From an uncultured beta proteobacterium (GTDB lineage: Bacteria; Pseudomonadota; Gammaproteobacteria; Burkholderiales; Rhodocyclaceae): a stretch of DNA of 6,381 nt. Below are positions 1 through 6,381 of the stretch, one piece after another (position 1 is the first letter of the stretch; every line of letters begins with the position of its first letter). Under the pieces are notes generated by a model, which worked only from the letters and a program-made list of their open reading frames with translations, searched no databases and was not told the DNA's origin. Location: positions 1 through 6,381 of the forward strand of contig CAIWVX010000378.1 of assembly GCA_903916205.1 (NCBI GenBank), written 5' to 3'. The position numbers were made by a program, and so were the translations under genes.

Positions 1-231
1 CGTCGGCAAACGCGACGCCCCCTGCAATGTTATCAATCAGCGGGAGCGAGTCTACCTCCGCGAGCGTCAGCACAAGCAGTGCAGCAACACTGACTGCAAC
101 ACAGACCCCCTCTGTAACGCAGACGCAGTCTGGCACGGCATCGCCCCCCCTTACGCCGTCGCCGTCAGAGACTCCTTCATCGAGCGTCACGCAGACTGGG
201 TCACCAACGACAACACTCTCATCCGGCCTAA
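1..231 (+). other. Low-complexity Ser/Thr/Pro-rich open frame, cut by window start
   Basis: Read in the + frame beginning at base 3, this stretch is open from the window edge and encodes almost only Ser, Thr, Pro, Ala, Gln, Gly and Val, with runs such as TPSPSETPSSSVTQTGSPTT. About half of the residues from the Met at 27 onward are Ser or Thr. This is the style of a mucin-like stalk or extracellular linker; no domain is visible. The frame formally stays open to a stop at 384-386, but beyond about 231 it loses this composition and simply overlaps the antisense sensor gene, so I do not extend it. A C7 run at 144-150 does not break the frame. A minus-strand frame is also stop-free here, so the coding strand is inferred from composition. 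It may be the end of a large surface protein, a eukaryotic-like fragment joined artificially, or non-coding repeat. Confidence 0.4.
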
Positions 232-549
232 GCGCGCCTGCAACAGCAAGTGCACCCCGACACTATCCAAATCGAGGCGACGACCTATGTCATCGCCAAG
301 CCGCTCACGCACGCCGCGCATCATCAACACCACACCATCAAACGTACGCGTCGTCTGCTCGGACAGTACGCGAGTCAGGCTGCTGATTCCGTTCATGGCT
401 CGGGTCAGTTCCTTTTGCCGCAAGTCCATAAGAACCGCCGTTGCCGAAATCACCGTGGCTAAAATCATGACCAGCGACAACAAAAGCACCGCCCGTGTGG
501 ATGGAACGTGCCGCAGTAATTTAGTCAAAGCATTGAGTTGAAGCGTCAA
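187..549 (-). CDS. N-terminal fragment of a membrane-anchored sensor protein (likely GGDEF/EAL or kinase type), truncated
   Basis: The frame gives 120 residues from a TTG start. One hydrophobic segment (about residues 20-41) follows a short basic N-terminus. Next comes a helical stretch with SEQTTRTF at 63-70 and LDSVGVHLLLQAR at 94-106. I recognise this pattern from the start of the periplasmic sensor region in many betaproteobacterial PAS/GGDEF/EAL signalling proteins. The catalytic part is missing: family-like sequence ends near residue 106 (base 232), and the frame stops at 187-189. The TTG at 549-547 is preferred because GGAGG (559-555) lies five bases upstream and the hydrophobic segment then follows at the usual distance. 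An ATG at 663-661 would add 38 residues that resemble no leader. The gene is divergent from ccmA. Whether it is a real pseudogene or was cut by a chimeric join near 232 cannot be decided here. A signalling function is inferred from the N-terminal pattern only. Confidence 0.5.
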   Translation of the reverse strand: MTLQLNALTKLLRHVPSTRAVLLLSLVMILATVISATAVLMDLRQKELTRAMNGISSLTRVLSEQTTRTFDGVVLMMRGVRERLGDDIGRRLDLDSVGVHLLLQARLGRMRVLSLVTQSA

Positions 550-554
550 GTTAA

Positions 555-559
555 CCTCC
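555..559 (-). promoter_or_regulatory. Ribosome binding site deciding the TTG start of the truncated sensor gene
   Basis: On the minus strand, GGAGG is followed by the five-base spacer TTAAC and then TTG at 549-547. It is preceded by CCGGCAACC, so a small CCGG/CCGG hairpin could form against its upstream edge. The strong match and good spacing favour this start over the ATG at 663. Confidence 0.5.
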
Positions 560-732
560 GGTTGCCGGTGATTGAGCGCGATTTGAAGTGGCGTAGATTT
601 CCAAGTCTGAAGCCCCCGACATCTAAAATTTGTCGCACGACGGGCGGCGGATTGCTTCGCCATTTTCTTTCACTGCCGACAATCTACCGCTAAACTGCGC
701 GACTGCACTACTCCCTCTTTTGGATTCTCTGC

Positions 733-1347
733 ATGCTCGACGTTTCAAATCTCGGTTGTGTTCGTGGCGAACGAAATCTCTTCAGCGGTGTTGCGTTCCG
801 ACTGGGTGGCGGCGAGTTACTGTATTTGCAGGGCGAAAATGGTTCCGGCAAAACCAGTTTGCTGCGCATTATTTGCGGCCTGTCGCCTGCCGTGATCGGT
901 GAAATCCGCTGGCGCGGACGACTGACCCGCGACCTCGGTGAAGATTACCGCCGTGAACTGTTCTACCTTGGACACCACAACGCCATCAAAGAAGATCTGA
1001 CGCCACTGGAAAATCTGCGGGTTTCAGCCCAACTTGCCGATGAACCACTGGATGAAAGTGCCGCACTTGATGCGCTGGCGCAGCTCGGGCTGGCGGGCCG
1101 TGAGGATTTGGCTTGCCGCTATCTGTCACAAGGGCAAAAACGTCGTGTGGCTTTGGCTCGGCTGGTCAATCAACGGCGGCCCTTATGGGTTCTCGATGAA
1201 CCTTATGTTGCGCTTGACACAGCGGCGATTGAATTAGTGGCGGGCTTGATTGGCGCACATCTGCAACGCGGCGGCTTGGCGGTTCTGACGACCCACCAGA
1301 ACGTTGCCGTTGCCGCAGGCACGGTGCGCGAATTGCGCTTAGGTTGA
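733..1347 (+). CDS. ccmA: Cytochrome c maturation ABC transporter ATP-binding protein CcmA
   Basis: This is the 204-residue cytoplasmic ATPase of the CcmABCD complex, which uses ATP hydrolysis to release holo-CcmE (heme chaperone) after CcmC has loaded heme onto it. The ABC motifs appear in order: Walker A GENGSGKT (34-41), signature LSQGQ (131-135), Walker B LWVLDEP (151-157, with D155 and E156) and H-loop H188 in TTHQ. The segment YLGHHNAIK (78-86) corresponds to the CcmA Q-loop, written YxGHQ in E. coli; here His82 stands in place of that Gln. The length matches the family (about 205). The ATG at 733 has only a weak TGGA (721-724) upstream, but it gives the normal N-terminus MLDVSNL. It is the first gene of the + strand run and is followed by a 154-base gap that contains a palindromic repeat, whereas ccmA and ccmB are usually close or overlapping. 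The assignment rests on motif order and on the partner genes next to it. Confidence 0.95.
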   Translation: MLDVSNLGCVRGERNLFSGVAFRLGGGELLYLQGENGSGKTSLLRIICGLSPAVIGEIRWRGRLTRDLGEDYRRELFYLGHHNAIKEDLTPLENLRVSAQLADEPLDESAALDALAQLGLAGREDLACRYLSQGQKRRVALARLVNQRRPLWVLDEPYVALDTAAIELVAGLIGAHLQRGGLAVLTTHQNVAVAAGTVRELRLG

Positions 1348-1359
1348 GAGGGTGAAGAA

Positions 1360-1497
1360 ATGAATAATCCACCGCAAAGGCGCAAAGAAAACCAAGTTTT
1401 CGCCAAGGAATCTTTTGTTTGTAAGGGTTTCTTTGCGTTTCCTTTGCCTCTTTGCGTCTTTGCGGTGGGCGCTAGATGTTTCTTTCACCGCCTCTAA
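1360..1497 (+). CDS. Possible 45-residue small ORF running through the repeat between ccmA and ccmB
   Basis: An ATG at 1360 lies 12 bases after the ccmA stop, with GAGG (1348-1351) eight bases upstream. It opens a frame of 45 codons that crosses the whole palindromic repeat and ends with TAA at 1495-1497, four bases before the ccmB ATG. The product would begin MNNPPQRRKENQ and then become rich in Phe, Val and Cys; it resembles no family I know. Its content is dictated by the repeat, so a functional peptide is unlikely. A role in carrying ribosomes from ccmA to ccmB, which lacks a good site of its own, is plausible. Alternatively, the ATG and its site are the relic of the original ccmB start. 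Confidence 0.2.
   Translation: MNNPPQRRKENQVFAKESFVCKGFFAFPLPLCVFAVGARCFFHRL
1369..1468. repeat. Palindromic interspersed repeat (element 1) between ccmA and ccmB
   Basis: The outer arms are 1369-1388, CCACCGCAAAGGCGCAAAGA, and the reverse complement of 1449-1468, which matches at 19 of 20 positions. The arms are built from a GCAAAG-like unit. The left-arm piece 1381-1390 also pairs perfectly, ten of ten, with 1428-1437, so two pairing registers are possible. The interior is A/T-richer. I see no transposase, no clear target-site duplication and no U-run next to the stem, so a standard terminator is not indicated. CCACCGCAAAG-type palindromes are, from memory, frequent between genes of environmental Betaproteobacteria; their function is not established. 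Confidence 0.85.
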
Positions 1498-1501
1498 AAC
1501 C

Positions 1502-2170
1502 ATGCTGAAACTTCTTTATTTCATCATTAGCCGCGATCTGCGTTTGGCGATGCGTCGTCGCTCCGATATGGTTTCGGCGTTGTTCTTTTTCATTATCGTG
1601 GTCAGTTTGTTTCCCCTCGGTATCGGCCCGGAGCCGGAGTTGTTGCGCAAACTGGCGCCCGGCGTACTTTGGGTGGCGGCATTGCTGGCGACCCTGCTCT
1701 CGCTGCCGCGTTTATTTGCCGACGATCATCGTGATGGAAGCCTTGAGCAACTGGCGCTGGCTCCGCATCCTCTCGGCCTGATTGTGCTCGGCAAAGTATT
1801 CGCCCACTGGCTGGTTTCCGGTTTGCCGCTGGCGCTGCTGGCTCCGGTGCTGGGATTACAATTTGATTTGTCGAGCGAGGCTTTGTGGGTGCTGACCGGT
1901 TCGCTATTACTTGGAACGCCCGCTTTGTCGGGCATCGGGGCCATTGGTGCGGCGCTGACCTTAGGTGTTAGAGGCGGCGGCGTGCTACTTTCGGTGCTGG
2001 TTCTTCCGCTGTATATTCCCGTTTTGATTTTTGGCGCTGGCGCGGTTGATGCAACGCTAACGGGACTCGGGGCGCAAGCCCATCTTTCGCTGCTGGCGGC
2101 GCTTACGCTGTGCGGCGTCTTTTTTGCGCCGTGGCCCACGGCGGCGGCTTTACGGATTGCATTGGAATGA
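1502..2170 (+). CDS. ccmB: Heme exporter membrane protein CcmB
   Basis: CcmB is the 222-residue inner-membrane partner of the CcmA ATPase in the CcmABCD complex, acting on holo-CcmE release in cytochrome c maturation. The protein has about six hydrophobic segments. It carries blocks that I recognise from E. coli CcmB: LFPLGIGPEPELL near residues 39-51, the DGSLEQL loop, KVFAHW, LLLGTP, and GGGVLLSVLVLPLYIPVLIFGAG followed by the C-terminal TAAALRIALE (the first of these given in part only). The length equals the family norm (about 220). The ATG at 1502 gives the expected N-terminus MLKLLYFIISRDLRL; the frame is open upstream without an ATG, but only because it runs through the repeat. No convincing Shine-Dalgarno site precedes this ATG. 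The stop overlaps the ccmC start in ATGA, which indicates translational coupling. Confidence 0.95.
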   Translation: MLKLLYFIISRDLRLAMRRRSDMVSALFFFIIVVSLFPLGIGPEPELLRKLAPGVLWVAALLATLLSLPRLFADDHRDGSLEQLALAPHPLGLIVLGKVFAHWLVSGLPLALLAPVLGLQFDLSSEALWVLTGSLLLGTPALSGIGAIGAALTLGVRGGGVLLSVLVLPLYIPVLIFGAGAVDATLTGLGAQAHLSLLAALTLCGVFFAPWPTAAALRIALE

Positions 2171-2907
2171 GCAATAAATTAATCAACGTATTCAAATTTG
2201 CCAGTCCGCAGGCGTTTTATCCGCTGGCGGGAAAGATGATTCCTTGGTTCTGGGCGCTGGCGGCGGTGTTCGGCATGGCCGGCCTGTATGTCGGTTTTCT
2301 GGTGGCCCCTATCGACGCGCAACAGGGTGAGGGTTATCGCATCATTTTCCTGCACGTCCCTGCTTCTTGGATGTCGATGTTCATCTATCTGGTGTTGGCC
2401 TTTTGGGCCGGACTCGGGCTGGCCTTTAATTTCCGCCTATCCGGCATGATGGCTACGGCGCTGGCACCGACCGGGGCGCTCTTTGCTTTTTTGTCATTGT
2501 GGACGGGGGCGCTATGGGGCAAGCCGATGTGGGGCGCTTGGTGGGTGTGGGACGCGCGGCTGACCTCAGAACTGATTTTGCTGTTTCTCTACGTCGGCTT
2601 TATCGCGCTGCAATCGGCGATTGATGACCCGCGCCGTGCCGACAAAGCCGGAGCCATTTTGGCGCTAGTCGGCGTCGTCAATATTCCGATCATTTATTTT
2701 TCAGTGAAGTGGTGGAATACCTTGCATCAAGGTTCGTCAGTCAGCCTCACAAAATCCCCGTCGATGGCCATGACCATGCTGCTCGGCATGTTGCTTTGTG
2801 CATTGGCTTGCTGGATGTATGCCATTGCGGTGGCGCTGATGCGGGTACGGACGATCATCCTCGAACGCGAACGGCACACGGAATGGGTGCGGACTGAGTT
2901 GCTGTGA
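2167..2907 (+). CDS. ccmC: Heme transport/attachment membrane protein CcmC (heme-handling protein family)
   Basis: CcmC presents heme at the periplasmic face of the inner membrane and drives its covalent attachment to CcmE. The 246-residue product carries the family's tryptophan-rich WWD motif, WGAWWVWDARLTSEL, starting at residue 122. It also has the two conserved heme-ligating histidines, His63 (in FLHVPASW) and His187 (in WWNTLHQG), which correspond to His60 and His184 of E. coli CcmC. About six transmembrane segments are visible, and the C-terminus is short and charged. The ATG at 2167 overlaps the ccmB stop by four bases (ATGA) and gives the normal N-terminus; an upstream extension would only copy ccmB in another frame. 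The gene normally next, ccmD, is absent: only 116 bases remain before ileS, and most of them are a palindromic repeat. Confidence 0.96.
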   Translation: MSNKLINVFKFASPQAFYPLAGKMIPWFWALAAVFGMAGLYVGFLVAPIDAQQGEGYRIIFLHVPASWMSMFIYLVLAFWAGLGLAFNFRLSGMMATALAPTGALFAFLSLWTGALWGKPMWGAWWVWDARLTSELILLFLYVGFIALQSAIDDPRRADKAGAILALVGVVNIPIIYFSVKWWNTLHQGSSVSLTKSPSMAMTMLLGMLLCALACWMYAIAVALMRVRTIILERERHTEWVRTELL

Positions 2908-2924
2908 AAAAATTCATAACGCTT

Positions 2925-3014
2925 CACCACAGAGGCACAGAGGTTGCGCAGAGCAAACATTCAAAACAAGGTCTACCTCTGCGTTTTCTCTGCGCCTCTG
3001 TGCCTCTGTGGTGG
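2925..3014. repeat. Palindromic interspersed repeat (element 2) between ccmC and ileS
   Basis: The left arm 2925-2943, CACCACAGAGGCACAGAGG, is perfectly complementary to 2995-3013. After a three-base bulge (2944-2946) the stem continues with CGCAGAG (2947-2953) against 2988-2994, leaving a loop of about 34 bases. A second copy of the CTCTGCG unit at 2977-2983 offers an alternative register, as in element 1. The right end carries GGTGGA (3010-3015), eight bases before the ileS ATG. It is the only Shine-Dalgarno-like sequence there and would be largely paired if the RNA hairpin forms. No U-run follows, so a rho-independent terminator is not supported. Confidence 0.85.
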
Positions 3015-3023
3015 ACTTTATAA

Positions 3024-5819
3024 ATGGCTGACTACAAAAATACCCTGAATCTTACCGACACGCCCTTCCCTATGCGCGGCGATCTTGCCAAGCGTGCGCC
3101 GCAATGGGTGGCGGCCTGGCAGGAGAAAAAACTTTACGAGCAGATCCGTAAAGCCAGTAAAGGCCGTCCGCGCTTTGTTCTGCATGACGGGCCGCCTTAC
3201 GCCAACGGTGACATCCACATCGGCCATGCGGTCAATAAAATCCTCAAGGACATCATCATCCGCGCCAAAACGCTGGCTGGATTTGATGCGCCCTACGTGC
3301 CGGGGTGGGATTGCCACGGCTTACCCATCGAACACCAAATTGAAAAACTGCACGGCAAGAACATTCCCGCAGACCAAGTCCGCGCACTCTGTAGAACCTA
3401 CGCCACAGAACAGGTTGAACGTCAGAAGAAAGACTTTATCCGCCTTGGCGTACTTGGCGAATGGGACAGTCCTTACCTGACGATGGCCTTCAAAACCGAA
3501 GCCAACGAAATTCGTGCGCTCGGTAACATTCTCGAAAAAGGCTATCTGTATCAGGGTCTCAAGCCGGTTAACTGGTGTCTGGATTGCGGCTCAGCGCTGG
3601 CCGAAGCCGAAGTCGAGCACGAAGACAAAAACTCGCCCGCGATTGACGTGGCCTTCGCGGTGCATCCCAATCAGGCGGATAAACTGGCCCAGGCTTTCGG
3701 CCTGAACCACCTGCACACACCGGCCTTTGCGGTGATCTGGACGACCACCCCGTGGACGCTGCCCGCCAATGAAGCGGTGAGCATTCACCCGGAATTCGAC
3801 TACGATCTGATCGAAACCGCCAAAGGCGCACTGATCCTAGTGCGTGAACTCGCCGAAGCCTGTCTCAAACGCTACGAATTGGAAGGCACCGTCATCGGCT
3901 CAGCCAAGGGCAAGGCTCTTGAACATCTGCGACTCAAACACCCTTTTCAAGAACGCGACGTGTCGATCATCTGTGGCACGCACGTCACCCTCGAAGCCGG
4001 TACGGGTTTAGTGCATACGGCACCGGCTCATGGCGCTGACGACTATCAGGTTGGCAAGGTCTATGGTCTACCGGTCAACAACCCGGTTGGCGACGACGGA
4101 AAATTTCTCAACAGCACGCCAGCACTCTCTGTTTCACCGCTGGCGGGAAAAACCGTCTGGGAAGCCAATCCGTTCGTTTTACAAGAACTTGAGGCCAAGG
4201 GTCGTCTGCTCAAATCGGAACGCATCACGCACAGCTACCCGCATTGCTGGCGGCACAAAACGCCGATCATTTTCCGCGCCACCACGCAATGGTTCATCGG
4301 CATGGATCATAAGAGCCAGACCGACGCCGCCACACTGCGCGGGATCGCCGAGCGTGCCGTTGATGAAACCCAGTTTTTCCCGGCTTGGGGCCGTGCCCGC
4401 CTCGAAGCCATGATGAAAACCCGCCCAGACTGGTGTGTTTCACGCCAACGCAACTGGGGCGTACCGATTCCCTTCTTCTTGAACAAAGAAACCGGCGCAC
4501 TGCATCCGCGTACTCCCGAACTGATTGAGGAAGTCACCCGGCGTGTCGAACAAGCGGGCATTGAAGCCTGGTTCTCGCTCGACGCCAAAGAACTGCTCGG
4601 CGACGAAGCCCCACTGTACCGCAAGATGAGTGACACCCTCGATGTCTGGTTCGACTCCGGCGTGACCCACGCCAGTGTATTGCGCGGCTCGCATCAGGAA
4701 CAACTGGCTTACCCCGCCGACCTTTACCTCGAAGGCTCCGACCAGCATCGCGGCTGGTTCCAAAGTTCGCTGCTTTCGGGCTGCGCTATCGACAGTCGCG
4801 CACCCTACAAAGCTTTGCTCACGCATGGCTTTGTGGTCGACGGCAAGGGGCTGAAAATGTCAAAGTCCAAAGGCAATGTCATCGCCCCGCAAAAAGTTTC
4901 CGACACCCTTGGCGCGGACATCCTGCGCCTATGGACTGCCGCCACCGACTACTCGGGCGAGCTGAATATCTCCGACGAAATCCTCAAGCGCGTGGTCGAA
5001 TCTTACCGTCGCATCCGCAACACCCTGCGCTTCCTGCTAGCCAATACCTCGGACTTCGACGCCAGCCAGAACCTGCTGCCGCCAGAGCAATGGCTGGAAA
5101 TCGACCGTTACGCCCTCGCCATGACCCGGCAAATGCAAGCTCAGTGCGAAGCCGACTACGGAAAATACGAATTCCACCGCGTCGTGCAATCCTTGCAGTC
5201 CTTTTGCTCCGAGGATCTCGGCGGCTTCTACCTCGATATTCTCAAGGATCGCCTCTACACCGCTGGCGTCGACGCCAAAGCGCGGCGCTCGGCGCAAAGC
5301 GCCCTGTGGCACATCACCCAGACGTTCGTTAAATTGATGGCACCGATCCTCGCCTTTACCGCTGAAGAAGTTTGGCAGACGCTCAACGGCAAGGCCGACT
5401 CGATCATGCTGCAAACCTGGCAAACGCTTCCAGCTCCGGCGGATGAAGCCGCTCTGCTCGACAAGTGGAGCAAGATTCGTAGTTACCGTGCCGAAGTCAC
5501 CCGCGCCCTCGAAGAACTGCGTACCGCCGGGAAAATTGGCGCCTCACTCCAAGCCGAAGTCTGTATTTACGCCGATGGCGAAAAATACGACATCCTGAAT
5601 TCGCTCGCTGACGATTTGCGCTTTGTGCTGATTTGCTCACAGACAACACTGGTACGTAACGCCGAAGAAAAACTCGAATGCACCGCGCTTACACACGCCA
5701 AATGCGAGCGCTGCTGGCATGTGCGCGCGGATGTTGGCTGCCACGCCGAACATCCCGAAATCTGCGGACGTTGCGTAAGCAACCTCTACGGCGACGGAGA
5801 ATCGCGTGCCTGCGCCTAA
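3024..5819 (+). CDS. ileS: Isoleucyl-tRNA synthetase (IleRS), class I
   Basis: This cytoplasmic enzyme charges tRNA-Ile with isoleucine using ATP and edits misactivated valine. The 931-residue product has the full bacterial layout. The N-terminal block ends in [12 protein letters not shown]. The HIGH signature HIGH is at 65-68. The CP1 editing domain has [10 protein letters not shown] (240-249) and the [11 protein letters not shown] segment, with Asp339 and Asp340. The catalytic core has DVWFDSG and [13 protein letters not shown], and KMSKS is at 611-615. The C-terminal zinc finger has Cys894, Cys897, Cys914 and Cys917, with an extra Cys906. The four-cysteine finger is typical of proteobacterial (E. 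coli-like) IleRS, not of the second, mupirocin-resistant type. The ATG at 3024 gives the canonical [10 protein letters not shown] start. The gene overlaps lspA by 14 bases. ribF, which often precedes ileS in Betaproteobacteria, is replaced here by ccmC and a repeat. Confidence 0.98.
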   Translation: MADYKNTLNLTDTPFPMRGDLAKRAPQWVAAWQEKKLYEQIRKASKGRPRFVLHDGPPYANGDIHIGHAVNKILKDIIIRAKTLAGFDAPYVPGWDCHGLPIEHQIEKLHGKNIPADQVRALCRTYATEQVERQKKDFIRLGVLGEWDSPYLTMAFKTEANEIRALGNILEKGYLYQGLKPVNWCLDCGSALAEAEVEHEDKNSPAIDVAFAVHPNQADKLAQAFGLNHLHTPAFAVIWTTTPWTLPANEAVSIHPEFDYDLIETAKGALILVRELAEACLKRYELEGTVIGSAKGKALEHLRLKHPFQERDVSIICGTHVTLEAGTGLVHTAPAHGADDYQVGKVYGLPVNNPVGDDGKFLNSTPALSVSPLAGKTVWEANPFVLQELEAKGRLLKSERITHSYPHCWRHKTPIIFRATTQWFIGMDHKSQTDAATLRGIAERAVDETQFFPAWGRARLEAMMKTRPDWCVSRQRNWGVPIPFFLNKETGALHPRTPELIEEVTRRVEQAGIEAWFSLDAKELLGDEAPLYRKMSDTLDVWFDSGVTHASVLRGSHQEQLAYPADLYLEGSDQHRGWFQSSLLSGCAIDSRAPYKALLTHGFVVDGKGLKMSKSKGNVIAPQKVSDTLGADILRLWTAATDYSGELNISDEILKRVVESYRRIRNTLRFLLANTSDFDASQNLLPPEQWLEIDRYALAMTRQMQAQCEADYGKYEFHRVVQSLQSFCSEDLGGFYLDILKDRLYTAGVDAKARRSAQSALWHITQTFVKLMAPILAFTAEEVWQTLNGKADSIMLQTWQTLPAPADEAALLDKWSKIRSYRAEVTRALEELRTAGKIGASLQAEVCIYADGEKYDILNSLADDLRFVLICSQTTLVRNAEEKLECTALTHAKCERCWHVRADVGCHAEHPEICGRCVSNLYGDGESRACA
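5796..5800 (+). promoter_or_regulatory. Ribosome binding site of lspA inside the end of ileS
   Basis: GGAGA lies within the last codons of ileS, five bases before the GTG at 5806. It supports the GTG as the lspA start and indicates coupling of lspA translation to ileS. Confidence 0.6.
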
Positions 5820-6297
5820 TTTCCGCTCTTGGTTGTGGCTGGCCGCAACGCTCATTGGTTTTGACCAAGTCAGCAAATGGCTGGTTCTCAGCACTCTGCA
5901 ACCCGGCGAGTCACGCTACGTTGCGCCGTTTTTCAATTGGGTTTTGACCTTCAATCCCGGCGCAGCATTTAGTTTTCTTGCAGAAGCTGGGGGCTGGCAG
6001 CGTTGGTTCTTTACCGTCCTAGCCCTCGGCATCTCGGCCTGGATCGTGCATCTTTTGCGCCAAAACTCCAGCGAATTTCGCCTGTCGCTGGCGTTCACCC
6101 TGATTCTTGGCGGAGCGCTCGGCAATGTCATTGATCGTATTCGCTTTGGTGCGGTGGTCGATTTCATTCAGTGGCACCTTGCGGGCTATTATTGGCCAGC
6201 CTTCAACATCGCCGACTCAGCCATAACCGTCGGAGCCCTTTTCTTGGCCTGGGATCAATTCACCAAGAAACCCTCCGACAATTTGAATGTCAAATAG
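5806..6297 (+). CDS. lspA: Lipoprotein signal peptidase (signal peptidase II)
   Basis: LspA is an inner-membrane aspartyl protease that removes the signal peptide from diacylated prolipoproteins just before the lipid-modified cysteine. The 163-residue product matches the family length (about 164) and shows four hydrophobic segments. The conserved motifs are FDQVSKW (19-25, Asp20), FNPGAAFSF (49-57), [15 protein letters not shown] (106-120, with catalytic Asp119) and [10 protein letters not shown] (131-140, with catalytic Asp137). The catalytic pair corresponds to Asp124 and Asp143 of E. coli LspA. The GTG start overlaps the end of ileS by 14 bases and has a good ribosome binding site. The pair ileS-lspA is conserved across Proteobacteria, commonly followed by ispH, which would lie beyond this window. 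The short Lys/Asn-containing tail after residue 153 is ordinary. Confidence 0.97.
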   Translation: MPAPNFRSWLWLAATLIGFDQVSKWLVLSTLQPGESRYVAPFFNWVLTFNPGAAFSFLAEAGGWQRWFFTVLALGISAWIVHLLRQNSSEFRLSLAFTLILGGALGNVIDRIRFGAVVDFIQWHLAGYYWPAFNIADSAITVGALFLAWDQFTKKPSDNLNVK

Positions 6298-6344
6298 GCT
6301 TCGGATGCTTCAACGTGATTGCAGAGGCTGTAAAAAATTGGCAT

Positions 6345-6381
6345 CCACCGCAAAGAAAACCAAGGTTTCGCAAAGACAAAC
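6345..6381. repeat. Start of a third palindromic repeat (element 3), cut by window end
   Basis: The sequence after lspA starts with CCACCGCAAAG and continues AAAACCAAG, then TTTCGC. Aligned with the left half of element 1 (from 1369), it matches closely once an eight-base gap is allowed for the missing GCGCAAAG unit, and then differs at only a few bases over the next twenty or so. It is therefore a member of the same family in the same orientation. The right arm would lie beyond 6381. The stretch from 6298 to 6344 between lspA and this repeat holds nothing I can name. Confidence 0.75.

Noticed and set aside
2..231. Minus-strand open frame through the Ser/Thr-rich region, rich in Val, Asp and Gly, as a continuation of the sensor by frameshift
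   Set aside because: The translation is low complexity and does not resemble sensor-domain sequence. The + strand reading is far more patterned.
550..640. Cyclic-di-GMP riboswitch ahead of the sensor gene on the minus strand
   Set aside because: A few G-rich and CCGG hairpin pieces are present, but the conserved GEMM core cannot be found.
550..663. ATG at 663 as the start of the minus-strand sensor fragment
   Set aside because: The added 38 residues do not look like a sensor leader, and a GGAGG with good spacing points to the TTG at 549.
664..732. Promoter for ccmA, for example TTTCAC at 668 with TAAACT at 691 at 17-base spacing
   Set aside because: The -35 match is poor and chance occurrence is likely; not strong enough to annotate.
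1369..1468. Rho-independent terminators formed by element 1 or element 2
   Set aside because: The stems are long with large loops and are not followed by a U-run. The genes downstream would be left without a visible promoter.
1415..1501. N-terminal extension of ccmB by 29 codons from a TTG at 1415
   Set aside because: The extension is translated repeat sequence. The ATG at 1502 gives the family-length protein with the normal N-terminus.
1348..1502. Target-site duplications marking insertion of element 1
   Set aside because: I compared the flanks by eye and found no convincing direct repeat; the same holds for element 2.
2110..2166. Upstream start for ccmC inside ccmB
   Set aside because: It would add 19 residues read out of frame from ccmB. 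The ATGA overlap at 2167 is the normal start.
4440..4826. Long minus-strand frame opposite ileS (128 codons), and other frames opposite or inside ileS
   Set aside because: These are shadows of the strongly conserved ileS frame; they show no family motifs.

Overview
The window looks like a chromosomal segment of a Betaproteobacterium. The evidence is a proteobacterial CcmA-CcmB-CcmC set, an IleRS with a C-terminal zinc finger, the tightly coupled ileS-lspA pair, and the sequence style of the proteins. Nitrosomonadales or a Gallionellaceae-like lineage is my guess; no rRNA or marker here fixes it.

Layout. Bases 1 to about 231 hold a low-complexity stretch that reads as a Ser/Thr/Pro-rich polypeptide on the + strand and is open at the window edge. 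It abuts the N-terminal part of a minus-strand membrane sensor protein (549 down to 187), whose family-like sequence stops at about 232. This abrupt change suggests a truncation, an insertion or a chimeric join. A 183-base divergent intergenic region (550-732) follows, with no confident promoter. Then a + strand run fills the rest: ccmA (733-1347), ccmB (1502-2170), ccmC (2167-2907), ileS (3024-5819) and lspA (5806-6297).

Function. CcmA, CcmB and CcmC belong to the System I cytochrome c maturation machinery, which handles heme on the periplasmic side of the inner membrane and loads it onto CcmE. CcmD, normally encoded right after CcmC, is not here, nor are CcmE to CcmI. IleS is the housekeeping isoleucyl-tRNA synthetase. 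LspA is the signal peptidase that matures lipoproteins. The last two form a translationally coupled pair.

The least ordinary feature is a set of three interspersed palindromic repeats. One sits between ccmA and ccmB, one between ccmC and ileS, and one is cut by the window end after lspA. The first and third are clearly the same family. The second is a diverged relative whose stem differs almost only by transitions that are matched on both arms. The first element separates ccmB from the Shine-Dalgarno-like site behind ccmA and carries a small open frame that ends four bases before ccmB. The second lies where ccmD would be expected. I see no obviously new multi-gene system; the repeats and the left-edge junction deserve a second look.
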